From contig BLAL01000206.1 of the NCBI GenBank assembly GCA_015698045.1, positions 930,001-994,000 on the forward strand: a DNA stretch of 64,000 nt, given 5' to 3'. Shown here piece after piece: positions 23,383 through 34,840 of the stretch. The DNA is from Rhizophagus clarus (lineage: Eukaryota > Glomeromycota > Glomeromycetes > Glomerales > Glomeraceae). Within the stretch, counting starts at the first letter, position 1; each line of letters begins with the position of its first letter. The notes beneath the pieces are model-generated. The model saw only the letters and a program-made list of their open reading frames with translations. It made no database searches and had not been told where the DNA came from. Both the position numbers and the translations under genes were made by a program.

Positions 23383-23565
23383 TAGTGATGGGACTTAAAA
23401 ATTATTTCAAATCTTTTTTAATTAATAAGTACTTATTAAGTACTTATTAATTATTAAGACTAATTATTAACTTAAAAATTAAAAGTCCTATGTTAATTTA
23501 AATTATTGACTTAATAAGTACTTATTAAGTTAAAATTAGTTAAAAATTAAAAAATCCCATCACTA
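23383..23565. mobile_element. hAT-type MITE, 183 bp
   Basis: Ends TAGTGATGGGA(C/T)TT in inverted orientation, flanked by a perfect 8-bp direct repeat GTTATAGT (23375-23382 and 23566-23573). The inside contains AATAAGTACTTATTAAG-type palindromes near both ends. No coding capacity; needs a hAT transposase in trans. Confidence 0.88.
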
Positions 23566-25956
23566 GTTATAGTGGAAATTTTATAACAAATAAATGTTAA
23601 TTTACTATAAGGCTATTATTGTCTAAGGCAATTGGACAATTGGACGTTTTGGACATTTGTCCAAAACTTTTTTCCATTGGACAGGCTTGTACAGATCACG
23701 TGACAAAACATTTAATTTAGGCCAGAATTATACCAATAATTAAAGATTTCAAAATAATATTATAATTAAAATATATTTTTTTTAATATTATTTTGTGATT
23801 TTACATTAATCTCTTATCCATTTAATTTATTAAATATTTACTTTTAATATTTTGGCATTATATTTTCTTTTTTTTTTATTAAAAATTTAAATTTTTAAAT
23901 AATTTAAGATTATTTAAAACTGTATCTAAAATTGTGTTCAAAAATATTCAATTAAAAAAACTAATTGAACAAATCCAAAACCCATCATTAGTCTAAATCT
24001 TTAAACTTAATAGCTATTTTAAGCACATTATTATAATATCATTAAAGGTTTTAATGTAAAATGTAAATTAGTTTAAAATAATATTTCATATTTATATTCT
24101 TTAAATAAAAAAATTATTACTATTTTATTATTAAATACTTTTAATTTAGCATCTTTTTTAGATATAAAAATACATTTGTAATCATAAAATCTTTATCCAA
24201 GATTTGCTTAAATAATTAACAATAATATGAAAAAAGTCTTAAGTATATAAATAAATATTATTAAGAGTAAAGGAATCAACATAGTTGATCATATGACTAA
24301 AAAAAGTATAATCATTTTTTTTCTTTGCTACAAGAAAAACTTTCTCAATATCTCTTGTAAAACTATTTAAAAGTATTTTTTAGAAAACCAGAGTTTCTGT
24401 CTTTCAAATAACTTTAATAAAGTATAGTACAAATAAAGTTTATAATAAAATATTACACTATAAAGTTACCACTAAGTTGCGAATCACTTTTGGCAAATTG
24501 CGAATCATCTAGAGAATATATCTTTGGATTAACTATAAACTTATAGGTTAATAATATGATAATTAATAATACTTATATTAAAAAATCATTGTATATTACT
24601 TATTCAAATAAAAATTCTTATTAATATCATTTGTTTTTTTTATTATTAGTTATATATTAATTTAAAAATCTAAATATATACAAAGGATTAACAATAAATA
24701 ATTAAATATTTTAATAAATAGATAAAATACATATTTATATTTTTTTTATCTGTATATTTAATAATAAATTTATATGGTGGCTTATAAAAAATCATAAATT
24801 TTATTTGTTTTCATTATTTTATAGTCACATGATAATCAATAATTTTTTAGTATATTTTTATATATAAATTTAACATAAATATATCTACTTTTAATTAAAT
24901 AATCTATTGAAATGGATTTATAAATAAATATATAATTATAATTAAAAATAAAAAAAATAATCTATGTTTTCATAACTTTAAAAAAATATATAAAAATATA
25001 AATATTAATAATTGCATTTTTACATAATTTTATTTTTATTAATTCTAATATTACATAATTATTAAATATAGTTTTAATCAGTTTTATAATTTAAGAATAT
25101 TATTAATATTACTAATTAATAATTAAAATATTAAATTAATATACTATACTATATATTATTAATATTAAATGTCTTTAAAAAAAATATTTTTGATTTAAAA
25201 TTATATTAACTTTAATTATAATTATAAGAATTGATCATTTTAATTAGTATTAAATATACAGATAATTTTTAATATAATAAATTCTTCAGTTTTTACCTTA
25301 ATTTATTAGAGTAAAATCAGAAATAATATAATTTTTTAAGAAAAAAAGAGAAGTTAGATTAAAATAAGTTACTATTTTTAATAACTAATAATATATATTA
25401 AATTTTCTAAAATAAATAATAATAGAAAAAAAGAAAGGATCTTAAAATTTCAAAAATCAAATAATGTAATTTTTAATCCTTTTCTTATAAAATTATAGTA
25501 AAGAATTTTAAAGAATTTAATAGAATTCAAAAATATATACTATATAAGAATTAAATTCAGTTAAAAAAATTTACTATTAATTATACGTATTTTTTCAGAA
25601 TTAAAATTACAATAATGCTAATTAGTTTTTAAATTAAAAAATAAATTTTTAGTTAGTATTATCTAAAATTATCTAAAAAAATAGTTTTATATAATTTTTT
25701 TAAATTATTATATACAAACTTAAATCTAATCATTGTATATATATTATTAAATTTTAATTTAATTGACTGATTTATTATATAGTTACACCTTAATATAATG
25801 AAGTAAATATTTGGGCTGATCAGAACTTTGTTATAAAAAGTTTGTTAATACTATAATAAATTATTCAGACGAATTATCTGGTATAAAGGCAAAGTTATGT
25901 AACTTACTGATCTATCAGATAATCTGAATATCTGATCTAGAAAAAAAATTTTATTT
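23566..25956. other. Extremely AT-rich intergenic block
   Basis: No ORF of note. At 23652-23671 a TTTTGGACA-TT-TGTCCAAAA palindrome sits beside several CAATTGGAC words, perhaps the eroded end of another element. Otherwise simple AT-rich text. Confidence 0.6.
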
Positions 25957-26990
25957 TTTTTTCTTTTTGTAGTATTGCCAGATGAAAAATATAACTGGAC
26001 TTTTGGAATTAAAATAAGAGGGGTTTAAGGAAGGTATTTTTCAATATTTTTTCTAATTATTTACTTTTTTTTTTTTTTTTTTGTAATGTTGCCAGATGAA
26101 AAACATGACTGGACTTATGGAATTAAAATAAGAGAGGTTGGGAAAAGTATTTTTTGTCATTATTTTTTATTATTTAATTTTTTTTCTTTTTTGTAGTATT
26201 ACTAGATGAAAAGTATAATCAGACTTTTGGAATTAAAGTAAAGGAGGGGTTTGGGAAAGGTAGTTTTCAGTGATTTTTCTAATTACTTATCTTTTTTTTT
26301 TTTATAGTATTACCAGATGAAAAACATGACTGGACTTATGAAATTAAGGTAAGAGAGGTTGAAAGAAATATTTTTTATCATTATTTCTAATTATTTAATT
26401 TTTTTTCTTTTTTATAGTATTGCCAGATGAAAAGTATGATCAGACTTTTAAAATTAAGGTAAAAAGATTTGGGAAAGTGTTTTTCAGTGGGTTTTTTTAT
26501 TTATTTATTCTTTTTGTAGTGTTACTAGATAAAAAGTATAACCAGACTTTTGGAATTAAGGTAAGAAAAAGTTGGGAAGGTGTTTTCATTGTTCTTTCTA
26601 ATTATTTATTTTTTTTTTTTTTTGTAGTATCATTAGACAAAAAATATGACCAGATTTTTGGAATTAAAATAAGGAAAAGTTTGAAAAGTGTTTTTTATCA
26701 TTGTTTCTAATTAATCAAGTTATTTGATTTTTTTTTCTTTTTTTGTAATATTGCCAGATAAAAAGTATGACCAGACTTTTGAAATTAAGGTAAAGGAAGT
26801 TGTGAGAAGTATTTTTCATCATTATTTCTAATTAATCAAGTTATTTAAGTTTTTTTTTCTTTTTTTTAATGTTATCAGATGAAAATATGATCAGACTTTT
26901 AAAATTAAGGTAAGAAAAGGCTGGGGGAGGTGTTATTATTATTTTCTTTAAAAAACTTTCTACTTTTATTTTTATAGGAATGCTAGATAA
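25957..26990 (+). repeat. Mini-exon/intron tandem array 2 (ten units)
   Basis: Units of 102-121 bp start at about 25973, 26087, 26197, 26308, 26418, 26520, 26628, 26749, 26870 and 26978. Each has a T-rich tract ending in TAG, a core of about 41 nt, GTAAG, then the rest of an intron with TCTAATTA near its end. The core reads (L/V)LPDEKYDQTFGIK in one frame, and units 1-9 keep this recognisably. At 41 nt it is not a multiple of three, so successive exons would shift frame unless splice sites differ. Units 2, 8 and 9 have TAA in place of the acceptor AG; units 1, 2 and 7 have AATAAG in place of the GGTAAG donor. This looks like duplicated exon-intron DNA now losing its splice sites, mainly by G-to-A change. 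Confidence 0.75.
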
Positions 26991-27536
26991 AATTAATTCT
27001 AATGCACAAATGCAAAGCTAATAAAATTGATGATAAAATTTAATATTTTGACATTATTAAAATTGTTAAACATCTTTTATAAAAGCATTATGTGCCTTTC
27101 ATATATTGTGTATTTAAAAAAATTATTCTTTTATTAAATGATTATAGGGCCATTGATATATCAGTAATCTTCATTTTACTGAAAAAAATTTGTAATAAAA
27201 AAATTCATTATAAAAAGAATTATTTTTATATATACTGTTTTGTAATTTTATTTCGTATAATGGTATATAACTCATAATTAATAAGATTTGGTTAATTAAG
27301 GATTTTTTATATGTTAATATCTATTTCACATTAACAATTCGCTATATAGTATTCTTCGTTATATCAAGGTTTGCCGTAAAGAGTGATGACTATAATAAAA
27401 GTTTTTATCATACTTAATTAATTAAAAATCATATAGTTTATTATATCATAAGTTTATTATTATATTATAAGTTTAATTTTAATAATATATAATATTTCTT
27501 TTGTTAAAAAAATTTATTTATTTATATTAATATATA
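26991..27536. other. AT-rich spacer
   Basis: No gene seen. TTCGTTATATCAAGG near 27350-27370 resembles eroded pogo-type MITE sequence. Confidence 0.5.
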
Positions 27537-27828
27537 CAGGGTTGAAAATTGTATTAATACAATACTAGTACAGTATAGTATAGTACTAAATATTATATTT
27601 GTATCTAAAAATTTAGTACAAATGTAATTTAGTACATACCTAAATTTTATTGATTAATTTTATAAATATAAACAACATTATTTACATGATATCTACTACA
27701 AATAGTTAAATTATATCCTAAAAAATAAAAACTATATTAGTACAGTGTACTTAGTACTTGTACAAGATTTTTTGCTAGTACAGTATATACTAGAATTTTC
27801 CTAGTATAGGTGTATTACCACAATCCTG
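27537..27828. mobile_element. hAT-type MITE, 292 bp
   Basis: Ends CAGGGTTG and (inverted) CAGGATTG, with flanking 8-bp repeats AATATATA on both sides. The ends continue as imperfect inverted repeats rich in CTAGTACAGTA words. The duplication is low-complexity, so it is weaker evidence than at 23383, but the TIR start and length fit hAT MITEs. Confidence 0.65.
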
Positions 27829-28093
27829 AATATATATATTAATTAATATTATTTAATTAAAAAAATATATATAATTAATAATATTAAAGATATTTTATTT
27901 TTTTATAGTTTTTATTATTTTTTTTTTTAATGATTTTTTTCATATTTTTTTTTTTTTATTATTATAATTTTATTTATAGTTATAAATGTAATTTGTTTTT
28001 TTATATAATATAATTAATTATTTTTATATATCAAATAATTATTATTTTAATACATTACATTAATTATTGTTTATAATAATAAAAAGAAAATTA

Positions 28094-28488
28094 CCACTGG
28101 TGGTCAGCATCAGTGTCACGTGATTTTATTTGTCACCCGTATCACATCCCCTCCTTCTTCATTTTTTTATAAGTACTTTAAGAACTTGAATTTTTTTCAT
28201 GCTAAAAATTTTATTCGTCACATATTATCCGTCACATCCCTATTTTTTTCATAATTCCGGCCAGAATATTAAAATTACCATATTAGGTCTTTGTATCACA
28301 CGGAATATCTGTTTTAAGCGATACCCATTCCACAAAATTTTTTTTTCCCATTTTTGGAAATTACTTTACCTGGAATTTTATGTAACATTAATTTTTAAAA
28401 AAGGATATTTTTATGCAGATCACTTAATTCTGGCCGGAATTATAAAATTACAATAAAATCACGTGATACTGGTGCTTACCATCAGTGG
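28094..28488. mobile_element. MITE with TA duplication, 395 bp
   Basis: Inverted ends of about 37 bp begin CCACTGGTGGTCAGCA and CCACTGATGGTAAGCA and share a CACGTGATTTTATT tail; TA lies on both sides (28092-28093, 28489-28490). A second inner inverted repeat, AATTCCGGCCAGAAT against ATTCTGGCCGGAATT, makes the whole element a foldback. Tc1/mariner-type insertion is inferred from the TA. Confidence 0.75.
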
Positions 28489-30197
28489 TAGTAAATAGTA
28501 AACCTCTAATAACTGAAAAACTTAGTTTATTTTTTTTATTTATTAACAATTTAAGAAATAATTGAAATATAAATTGTAAAACAAGATTTATTGGTATAAA
28601 GAACTAGTCTAAGTGAATATTAAGACCAAATCAAACTAATAGATTAATCAAAAGAAATCTTATTTAAGTTATCATCAATCTCTATGGCAAAAATCAAAAG
28701 ATAAACTTAAAATAAGTGATAAAATCCTGCAAGATATCAATAAAAATTTTATTTTACTATACTATATTTATAAGCATTAATAATATTATATTACTATATT
28801 TATCCTAATTTATTTTTTTAGTATTTTAAAAAAAATCATATATAATATTTATTTACACTTACTTAGACTTGTCTTTGTATTGAATTTATCTTACTTTTTT
28901 CTTTTTGAAATTTGTAATTATAAGTTCGATTGTTATAATAAAAATAAAAAAAAAAAGAAAAAAAATCATAATTATATAATATCAATATATTAATAATTAA
29001 AGTACTGTATTTATTTTTTTAATTTTTCTTTAAATTCATATAATTAATTAATAATTTTTATCAGTTATTAATTTTTTCAAAAATATTAGACATTTTATTT
29101 ATTAGTAAGCTTAAACTATTAATAAATTTATAAAAGCTTTATAATAAATAAAAATTCTTTTATAAATATATCTGTAATATTATATTTACATTTTAATAAG
29201 AATGTCTTATTATTACAAATAAAAATATCATTTTATTTTATAATTTGATTTTTTATTATCCTAATATCTGTATACTGTAGATAAATCAGAAATTATTAAT
29301 AAGATAACTCTTTATAACTAATAAAGTTTCATTTGCAATTATTATATTTTCAATACTTGCTCAAAAAATTTCTCTTATAGTTTAATTGCAATAAGATGGA
29401 ATGCATTTAATTGATAATATTTAGAGATCATCATAGCAAAAAAATGGTCTCAATATCTAATGATTTAATATTATTGAATTTTTTTTTATAGTTTTTATCA
29501 GTTTCTGTCACAGAATTTTATTAAAATTGAATTATTAAGTAATATATGCATTATCAAATTCGTTAATAAGAATTTCTTTAAAACCATTTAAATTTTTAAT
29601 ATAATCTATATTAGCTTTCAACTTTTCTGAATCCTGTGAACTTTCAAAATTATCCTATATGTTTCACCATAATAGAATTTGAATTTGGATGAAAACTTGA
29701 AAATAAGAATCTAAAAAATAATTTTTAAAAAACTTGGCATTCTCTCTCTTTTTTTTGTTTTAACATGTTGTATCACTTGTGTGCGCAACAACTTAGTTTG
29801 ATATGGCATACATAATATACGCGATACAAATTATTAGCGCTACTTCCAATCCAAAATGCAGCCACCCGCAAAAATACGATTTTCGGTGCAAATTTTATGT
29901 TGATCACTAGTAATTTTTTCTGATACCCGTTAAATAATGCTCTTTATGTGTAATCATTCAACATCAACATATTTTAATACATAATATAAATCTCAAAGTT
30001 TCAAATAAACTATTTTTAAAATAATTTTTTACCTTTGTTTGATGCCACGAAAATTCCCATTTCCTGCAGATAAATGTAGTTGGCTCACGTATCACGAATT
30101 AAGAAAGTATTATAACGAATAAAAGGGATTTATGTAGAAAAAAAGAAATATTATAACTAAATCCTAAGCCCAAACATTAAAAAATCTATCTAATCTC
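28489..30197. other. AT-rich spacer ending at about 30.0 kb
   Basis: No gene supported. Base composition changes to less AT-rich near 29,750-30,050. Confidence 0.5.
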
Positions 30198-30396
30198 TCA
30201 GGTAGTAATCCCTTTCGTCAATGTTTCCAAAATTCCCGATATCCTGGCAATATCCGCTTTAAGTTGCCTCTTGGAGATCTTGGATTTCGACGGTTTTGAA
30301 GGTGACTTCGATTCTTTGGTTGAGCCGTCAGTAGTAGTAGTAGTTCTAGATGCAGGTGGGCACGAAGATTTTATTTTTGAAATCTTATTAAATTTT
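30198..30396 (-). CDS. Terminal exon of an unidentified Ser/Lys/Thr-rich protein
   Basis: The minus strand is open from a CCTATTAG acceptor (exon start 30396) to TGA at 30198-30200. Residues read KSSCPPASRTTTTTDGSTKE, then a basic SKSPSKPSKSKISKRQLKAD and an amphipathic IARISGILETLTKG end. The low-complexity Thr/Ser/Lys region is disordered; the final 25 residues could form a helix. The start exon was not found between 30397 and 30690. Function unknown. Confidence 0.4.
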
Positions 30397-30693
30397 CTAA
30401 TAGGGATATGATTATGTACGTGTCAAAAAAAAATTAAATTTTAATATCAAATTTGTGCTCGGGTAATTACTGACCAGCCTGTGTAACCTTAAGTTAGGAC
30501 ATGTACGTCATAAATCTAAAACCTGTTTTTCATTTTTATTATGTCGCGTCATAACTCATAACGTGGTGTTTATTTTTCGCGATTAATTTATTATAAATAT
30601 AGCCAATATAACCCTTTTTTTTCCTTTTCTTTTTTAAACTTAAATTTCATCGCTAAACTCTCTCGTTAAAAGAAATATATTTTATATTTTATA

Positions 30694-31017
30694 ATGACTA
30701 AAATGAACGTGAAAACAAAGTCCTTTCGCGGCGGTATGTATCAGTACACATCTGTATCATATAATTTTGTCATAATAACCACTCTTTTCATCGGCTTAGG
30801 CAAAACCACAGACTACATTAGATTCAGAAGAAGATTTCGTAAAGTAAATGCTGCTGTGAATAGGTATAGAATCCGCAAATTTATATATGTGAGATCCTAT
30901 CGAGCCGTTTCCAGACAATTATTCTGGATTTTTTCTTTCGCTTTTATTTTTTTCATCGTGTTAAAGATTATTATGTCCATAACAACCATGAGATATGGTA
31001 AATCGATTTTTATATAG
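30694..31017 (+). CDS. Small basic membrane protein, unknown
   Basis: ATG at 30694, 107 residues. A short hydrophobic stretch at about 24-36 (NFVIITTLFIGLG) is followed by a strongly basic middle (FRRRFRKV, RYRIRKFIYVR) and a clear membrane segment near 75-95 (LFWIFSFAFIFFIVLKIIM). TATAAATATA about 100 bp upstream and a pyrimidine tract (30614-30636) could be its promoter. No family recognised; the composition is unlike chance ORFs here. Confidence 0.5.
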   Translation: MTKMNVKTKSFRGGMYQYTSVSYNFVIITTLFIGLGKTTDYIRFRRRFRKVNAAVNRYRIRKFIYVRSYRAVSRQLFWIFSFAFIFFIVLKIIMSITTMRYGKSIFI

Positions 31018-32694
31018 AAAAACTGATCTAGACATTAGAAAAGTTGATAATAATAATATCTTTTACTTCTTCAGTAGATATGACGGTGCAAATTCAGAAA
31101 TAGAACTTTTGAAACTGTTGTAGTCTCATATAAATGGTTAACACATACGAAATCTAACCTTTTTTTTATTTTTTTTGGAAAATGGTACACAGTCATTTTT
31201 TTTTATTCTATTTTATTCCTTCATATACTACCAGGAAGGCGTGATATGCTCTGTAAGGCAATTTTTAAACAATGACTAATGACGGGAAAAAGTATGCATG
31301 ATACCGATTGGGTAGCGTGCGTAGGTTATTTCTTTAGTTTTGTCTTTTTTTTTACTATAAATAGTTGATAAATAAAAAGTATTTCTTTATTCAAATCTTA
31401 AAAATAGTGTTTTCTTTTATTTTCAAGTGTAGCTGATTCAAAATATTAATGCAAATTTCGAGATTTTATTATTAACTATTACTGAAAATGCCATATTTTA
31501 CTATTATTTCCACTTATGATATGTGAAAAAAAAGCCTCTTATTGTTTAACAAATCAAACTGAATAATTTGAATAAGTTTATTTTAACCAATTGTTATAAC
31601 TGTTAATTCATCACTAATATAAAGCAGAATCTGAAAATCTATTTCTGGAATTATCTAATAGACTATTGGCAATGTAGATCATAGTAAATGTTGAAAGATT
31701 ATCAGATTATCAGTGTATGTGCAAAATTTTTCTTTCACAGGAACATTTGGTCAAAGCAAAGAGTTCAAATGTTAGTATCTTTATATTGGGCGGTTTTATC
31801 GTTTGTTGTAAATTGTTCAATTAACCATAAATATTTCACTATCACCTAGAACTAATCAATAATTCAAAAAAATATGGGCGCATTTCTGAAAATTACGCGT
31901 CCACGGTCCACCAATAATCAGAAATTGGGAACATGGGATTAAATCTATTTGGGCTTTTATTTTTTTAAAAAAGAAAGGTCGTATACTATGTAAAATTTGA
32001 ACTCTAACGTTAAAAAACTTTTAAGTTCGTGTTCACAATACTTAACGAATTAATTCTCTATTGTAGATCGCATTAGTATTAAATTTCTGCTTCAAATAAT
32101 GATGTAGTTCTAATTTCGTAAATTCTTTTTTTTTTCAAATAAAAAATTAAAGTATTTTTTTTTATGTATTATTTTTTTTTTAAAAAAGAAATTAATATTT
32201 GATAAAGAATGGAGTTAATGCTTTAATTGACAGGAACAGGTTATCTGTTATTGAGATTAGACAATTAGTGATCTTTAATTGATAAAAGAAGGTAAAAAGA
32301 TTATTACCAATTTTTTGAAGGAATTAATTATACTGAATAATATCTAACATTAAAAATTTTTTTTTTATATATATATATATATACCAACATTGTTAGGAAA
32401 GAATTTATTGCACAATTATATAACATCGCTAGTTACTACTAACTTCATTGCACAAAAATTTGTGATGTTAAAGATTCAATAGTTTGTCATACGCCTCCTC
32501 GAAGAATCCTCTTTAGGTATAGAGTGATAAGGTTCATGTATCACACGCTCAGCTTCAAGTTAGGTAAACGATCATATGATGTTTATATTATATTTAGATA
32601 TATAATTTATTAAAATATTCAATCTTATAGGAGGATCGGTAATAAAGTGCAACAAAAACTCAGCATAATATATTCATCTTCATTTAATAGAAAT
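31018..32694. other. Intergenic
   Basis: No supported gene. Homopolymer tracts at 31150-31210 and 32120-32190; a TA run at 32366-32382. Confidence 0.5.
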
Positions 32695-32838
32695 ATGGAT
32701 TAGAATACGACGGGTGTCTCACAAACAGAAGCTAAAACTTATCAAGAATCGAATATGCAGGAAATTGTTAATCACGAATCAAAGGAAGATGATCTCGCGT
32801 ATATAACAGCGAAGAATTTAGGAAAATTAAGGAAATAG
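32695..32838 (+). pseudogene. Short coding remnant with an early stop
   Basis: ATG at 32695, then GAT, then TAG as third codon; after that the frame is open to TAG at 32836-32838 and reads NTTGVSQTEAKTYQESNMQE then VNHESKEDDLAYITAKNLGK. The acidic, Lys-containing composition looks like real protein. It could be a small gene killed at codon 3 or an exon read in part. Confidence 0.3.
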
Positions 32839-33282
32839 ATTTGTTCACGCGGATAGACACATTCTAGTATTTGATGATAAGTCGGAATCTTGAAGAAATA
32901 TGGCTGATGTAATACAATTACAATATATCCATCCAAGTGAATAATTCTTTTTAAATTTTATTTTATCAATCATGTTGTATAAGATTTTCTTATTTGATAG
33001 TATAAAAAAAATCCTTGAAAGTTTAATTATATCTAGTTCTTTAATGTTTAAAGATTTTCATGTACGAAAATTTAAATACGTGATTGTTATTTACAAGTGT
33101 CCGAATTACATGTTGAACAAAGTTTAAATTCGTTGATACTGTAATCAGATTCCTCCTGAATGAAGGTTTGTTCTGTTATATTTTATCTTTTTATAGATCC
33201 ATTGATTAGTAAGTGCGAGCTTTTCCCTGATTAAATAAATCTTATTTATAATGTTTAACGATCGAGTGGTTATTGCAATGAT

Positions 33283-33447
33283 CTAGGCAATAATTGTCCT
33301 TTCAGATGAGTTGATTGTTTCGTGTCGGGAAATGGATGAATGTGGAAAAGTAGATTTTGCTCTGTTTGTGATGTAATATTTGTTGAACGAAATTTTATGA
33401 TTCGCTAATAAAGCATTGATCTGTGATTGTTGTTTCCTCCTTTGCAT
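33283..33447 (-). CDS. Small paralogous ORF, copy A
   Basis: Minus-strand ORF; the start at 33447 is chosen because it aligns with copy B (33817-34041). Shared features: M(M)x(Q/G)RKQQS(Q/R)INA at the start, a FN/FR..(Y/N)IT middle, the run S(T)(F/S)P(H/Q)SSIS and an end NS(S/F)ER. No signal peptide. The two copies lie in a tandem duplication of about 530 bp that also contains the flanking DNA. Confidence 0.35.
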   Translation of the reverse strand: MQRRKQQSQINALLANHKISFNKYYITNRAKSTFPHSSISRHETINSSERTIIA

Positions 33448-33816
33448 CATCACAAGGACCCACGTCGCATACTTCAATAGGAAGATATACGTATTTTAAC
33501 TTTATCATTTTAAAGTAATTATCTGTCTTCATCATATAGATCCACGTCGACATACTTCAATAAGAAGCGTGTTTTATTTTTATCATCTCTAAAATTAGAA
33601 TTTTTTATAGGTTGAAATGAAGTAAAAGTTGTAAATGAGTAAATGTAAATAAATCATATATCTTCCCAATCCTTCGTAATTACACAAGTAAAAAATACAT
33701 TAAATAATATAATCCTCGTTACACGCTAAACACACTCGATCTCAACTTCTTCAATAAGGAATTCAACGATAATTCTGCATCACATGTCCTATCAATTATC
33801 AATTCATTTGTTTGTG

Positions 33817-34041
33817 TCATAAGTTAGTAGCCCTTTCAAATGAGTTGATTACTTTGTTCCCGAGCCAGGGTATGATGTTGTTTTGAATATTAGAAGTAGC
33901 GCGTTGTGAAATAGATGATTGTGGAGATGTAGATTGTGATGTAATATTTGTAATATTTGTCGAACGAAATTTTAAATTTTTATATGATTTCGGTAACTCA
34001 GCGTTGATCCGTGATTGTTGTTTTCTTCCTTGTGTCATCAT
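33817..34041 (-). CDS. Small paralogous ORF, copy B
   Basis: 74-residue ORF starting MMTQGRKQQSRINAEL. Relative to copy A it has an insertion (ATSNIQNNIIPWLGNKV) before the shared NSFER end. Both are Ser/Asn/Arg-rich. Retention of the frame in both duplicated copies is mild support for coding. Confidence 0.35.
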   Translation of the reverse strand: MMTQGRKQQSRINAELPKSYKNLKFRSTNITNITSQSTSPQSSISQRATSNIQNNIIPWLGNKVINSFERATNL

Positions 34042-34342
34042 ATAGGTTGAGATGAATTAAAAGTTATAAATGAGTAAATGTGAGAAGTATTTAAATTGTT
34101 TATACTAGGTACATTAGGATTAGGTATAGGTTTGGAGAAATAAATCAAGAAATAAATAGATCACGTCCTACACTCTCTTCTATCTATACGTCATATCTTC
34201 TCCATCACCCGTAATTATACAAGAAAAATATACATATATAATCCTCGTTACACGCTAAACACAATCTCAACTTTATCAATAAGGAATTCACGATGCTTCT
34301 GTATCGCGTGTCCTATTAATTATAAACCCATTTGTTGAAAAA

Positions 34343-34840
34343 TTGTTCTCTAAATTAGTCATGTACTTTTATCTAAGCAAGAAAACGCCAGTAGAAAATA
34401 TCCTTGTCGAATTAGAATTGGCACTTCTACCAGAAGGTCCATTAGAAGATGCTAATGAAGCCGCTATTTTTGCTAGGATTTTAGGAATTAAGGATCGCTC
34501 CGAAATTCATTTTTTGGATCATACTTGTGGAAGCACTTCGTCTTTATAAAGCAATTTGTGTGAAAATAGATGTGATTTGATTCTGAATTCTTTTAGTAAT
34601 TTATTTCCATTGTCGAATAATTTTACACACTTTGAGAAAGATGACATATATTTTCTTTCAATCTTGTATTTAGGATCTCGTCCTATTGAGAATTTTGAAT
34701 ACATTCGTCTTTTACTCAAAAGGGAGACACACACTTATAATCCAGAGAATATTTTAAGTAACGTCACAAGAATCAGAGATCTGGAGAAAAGCTTTCAAAT
34801 CCGTACTCCTGTGTCACTGCCCACAAAGAATACGCATTAA
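34343..34840 (+). pseudogene. Frameshifted gene remnant, family unknown
   Basis: Three consecutive open pieces in different frames. The first (34343-34549) reads VENILVELELALLPEGPLED then ANEAAIFARILGIKDRSEI. The next frame reads ILVEALRLYKAICVKIDVI (about 34520-34576). The third (34556-34840) reads PLSNNFTHFEKDDIYFLSI and FEYIRLLLKRETHTYNPENI. The pieces abut with no intron-like sequence and look like one helical protein broken by indels and a TGA. I cannot name the family. Confidence 0.45.

Larger units (their letters stand above)
33283..34330. repeat. Tandem segmental duplication (two copies of about 0.5 kb)
   Basis: Copy 1 about 33283-33816, copy 2 about 33817-34330. Both contain the small minus-strand ORF, then CATCATATAGGTTGA(A/G)ATGAA, AAATGAGTAAATGT, AATCCTCGTTACACGCTAA, then AATAAGGAATTCA(A)CGA and a TGTCCTAT(C/T)AATTAT end. 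Copy 2 has an extra insertion near 34100-34190. Copy 1 also has its own internal duplication (CCACGTCG(A)CATACTTCAATA at 33462 and 33542). Confidence 0.75.
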
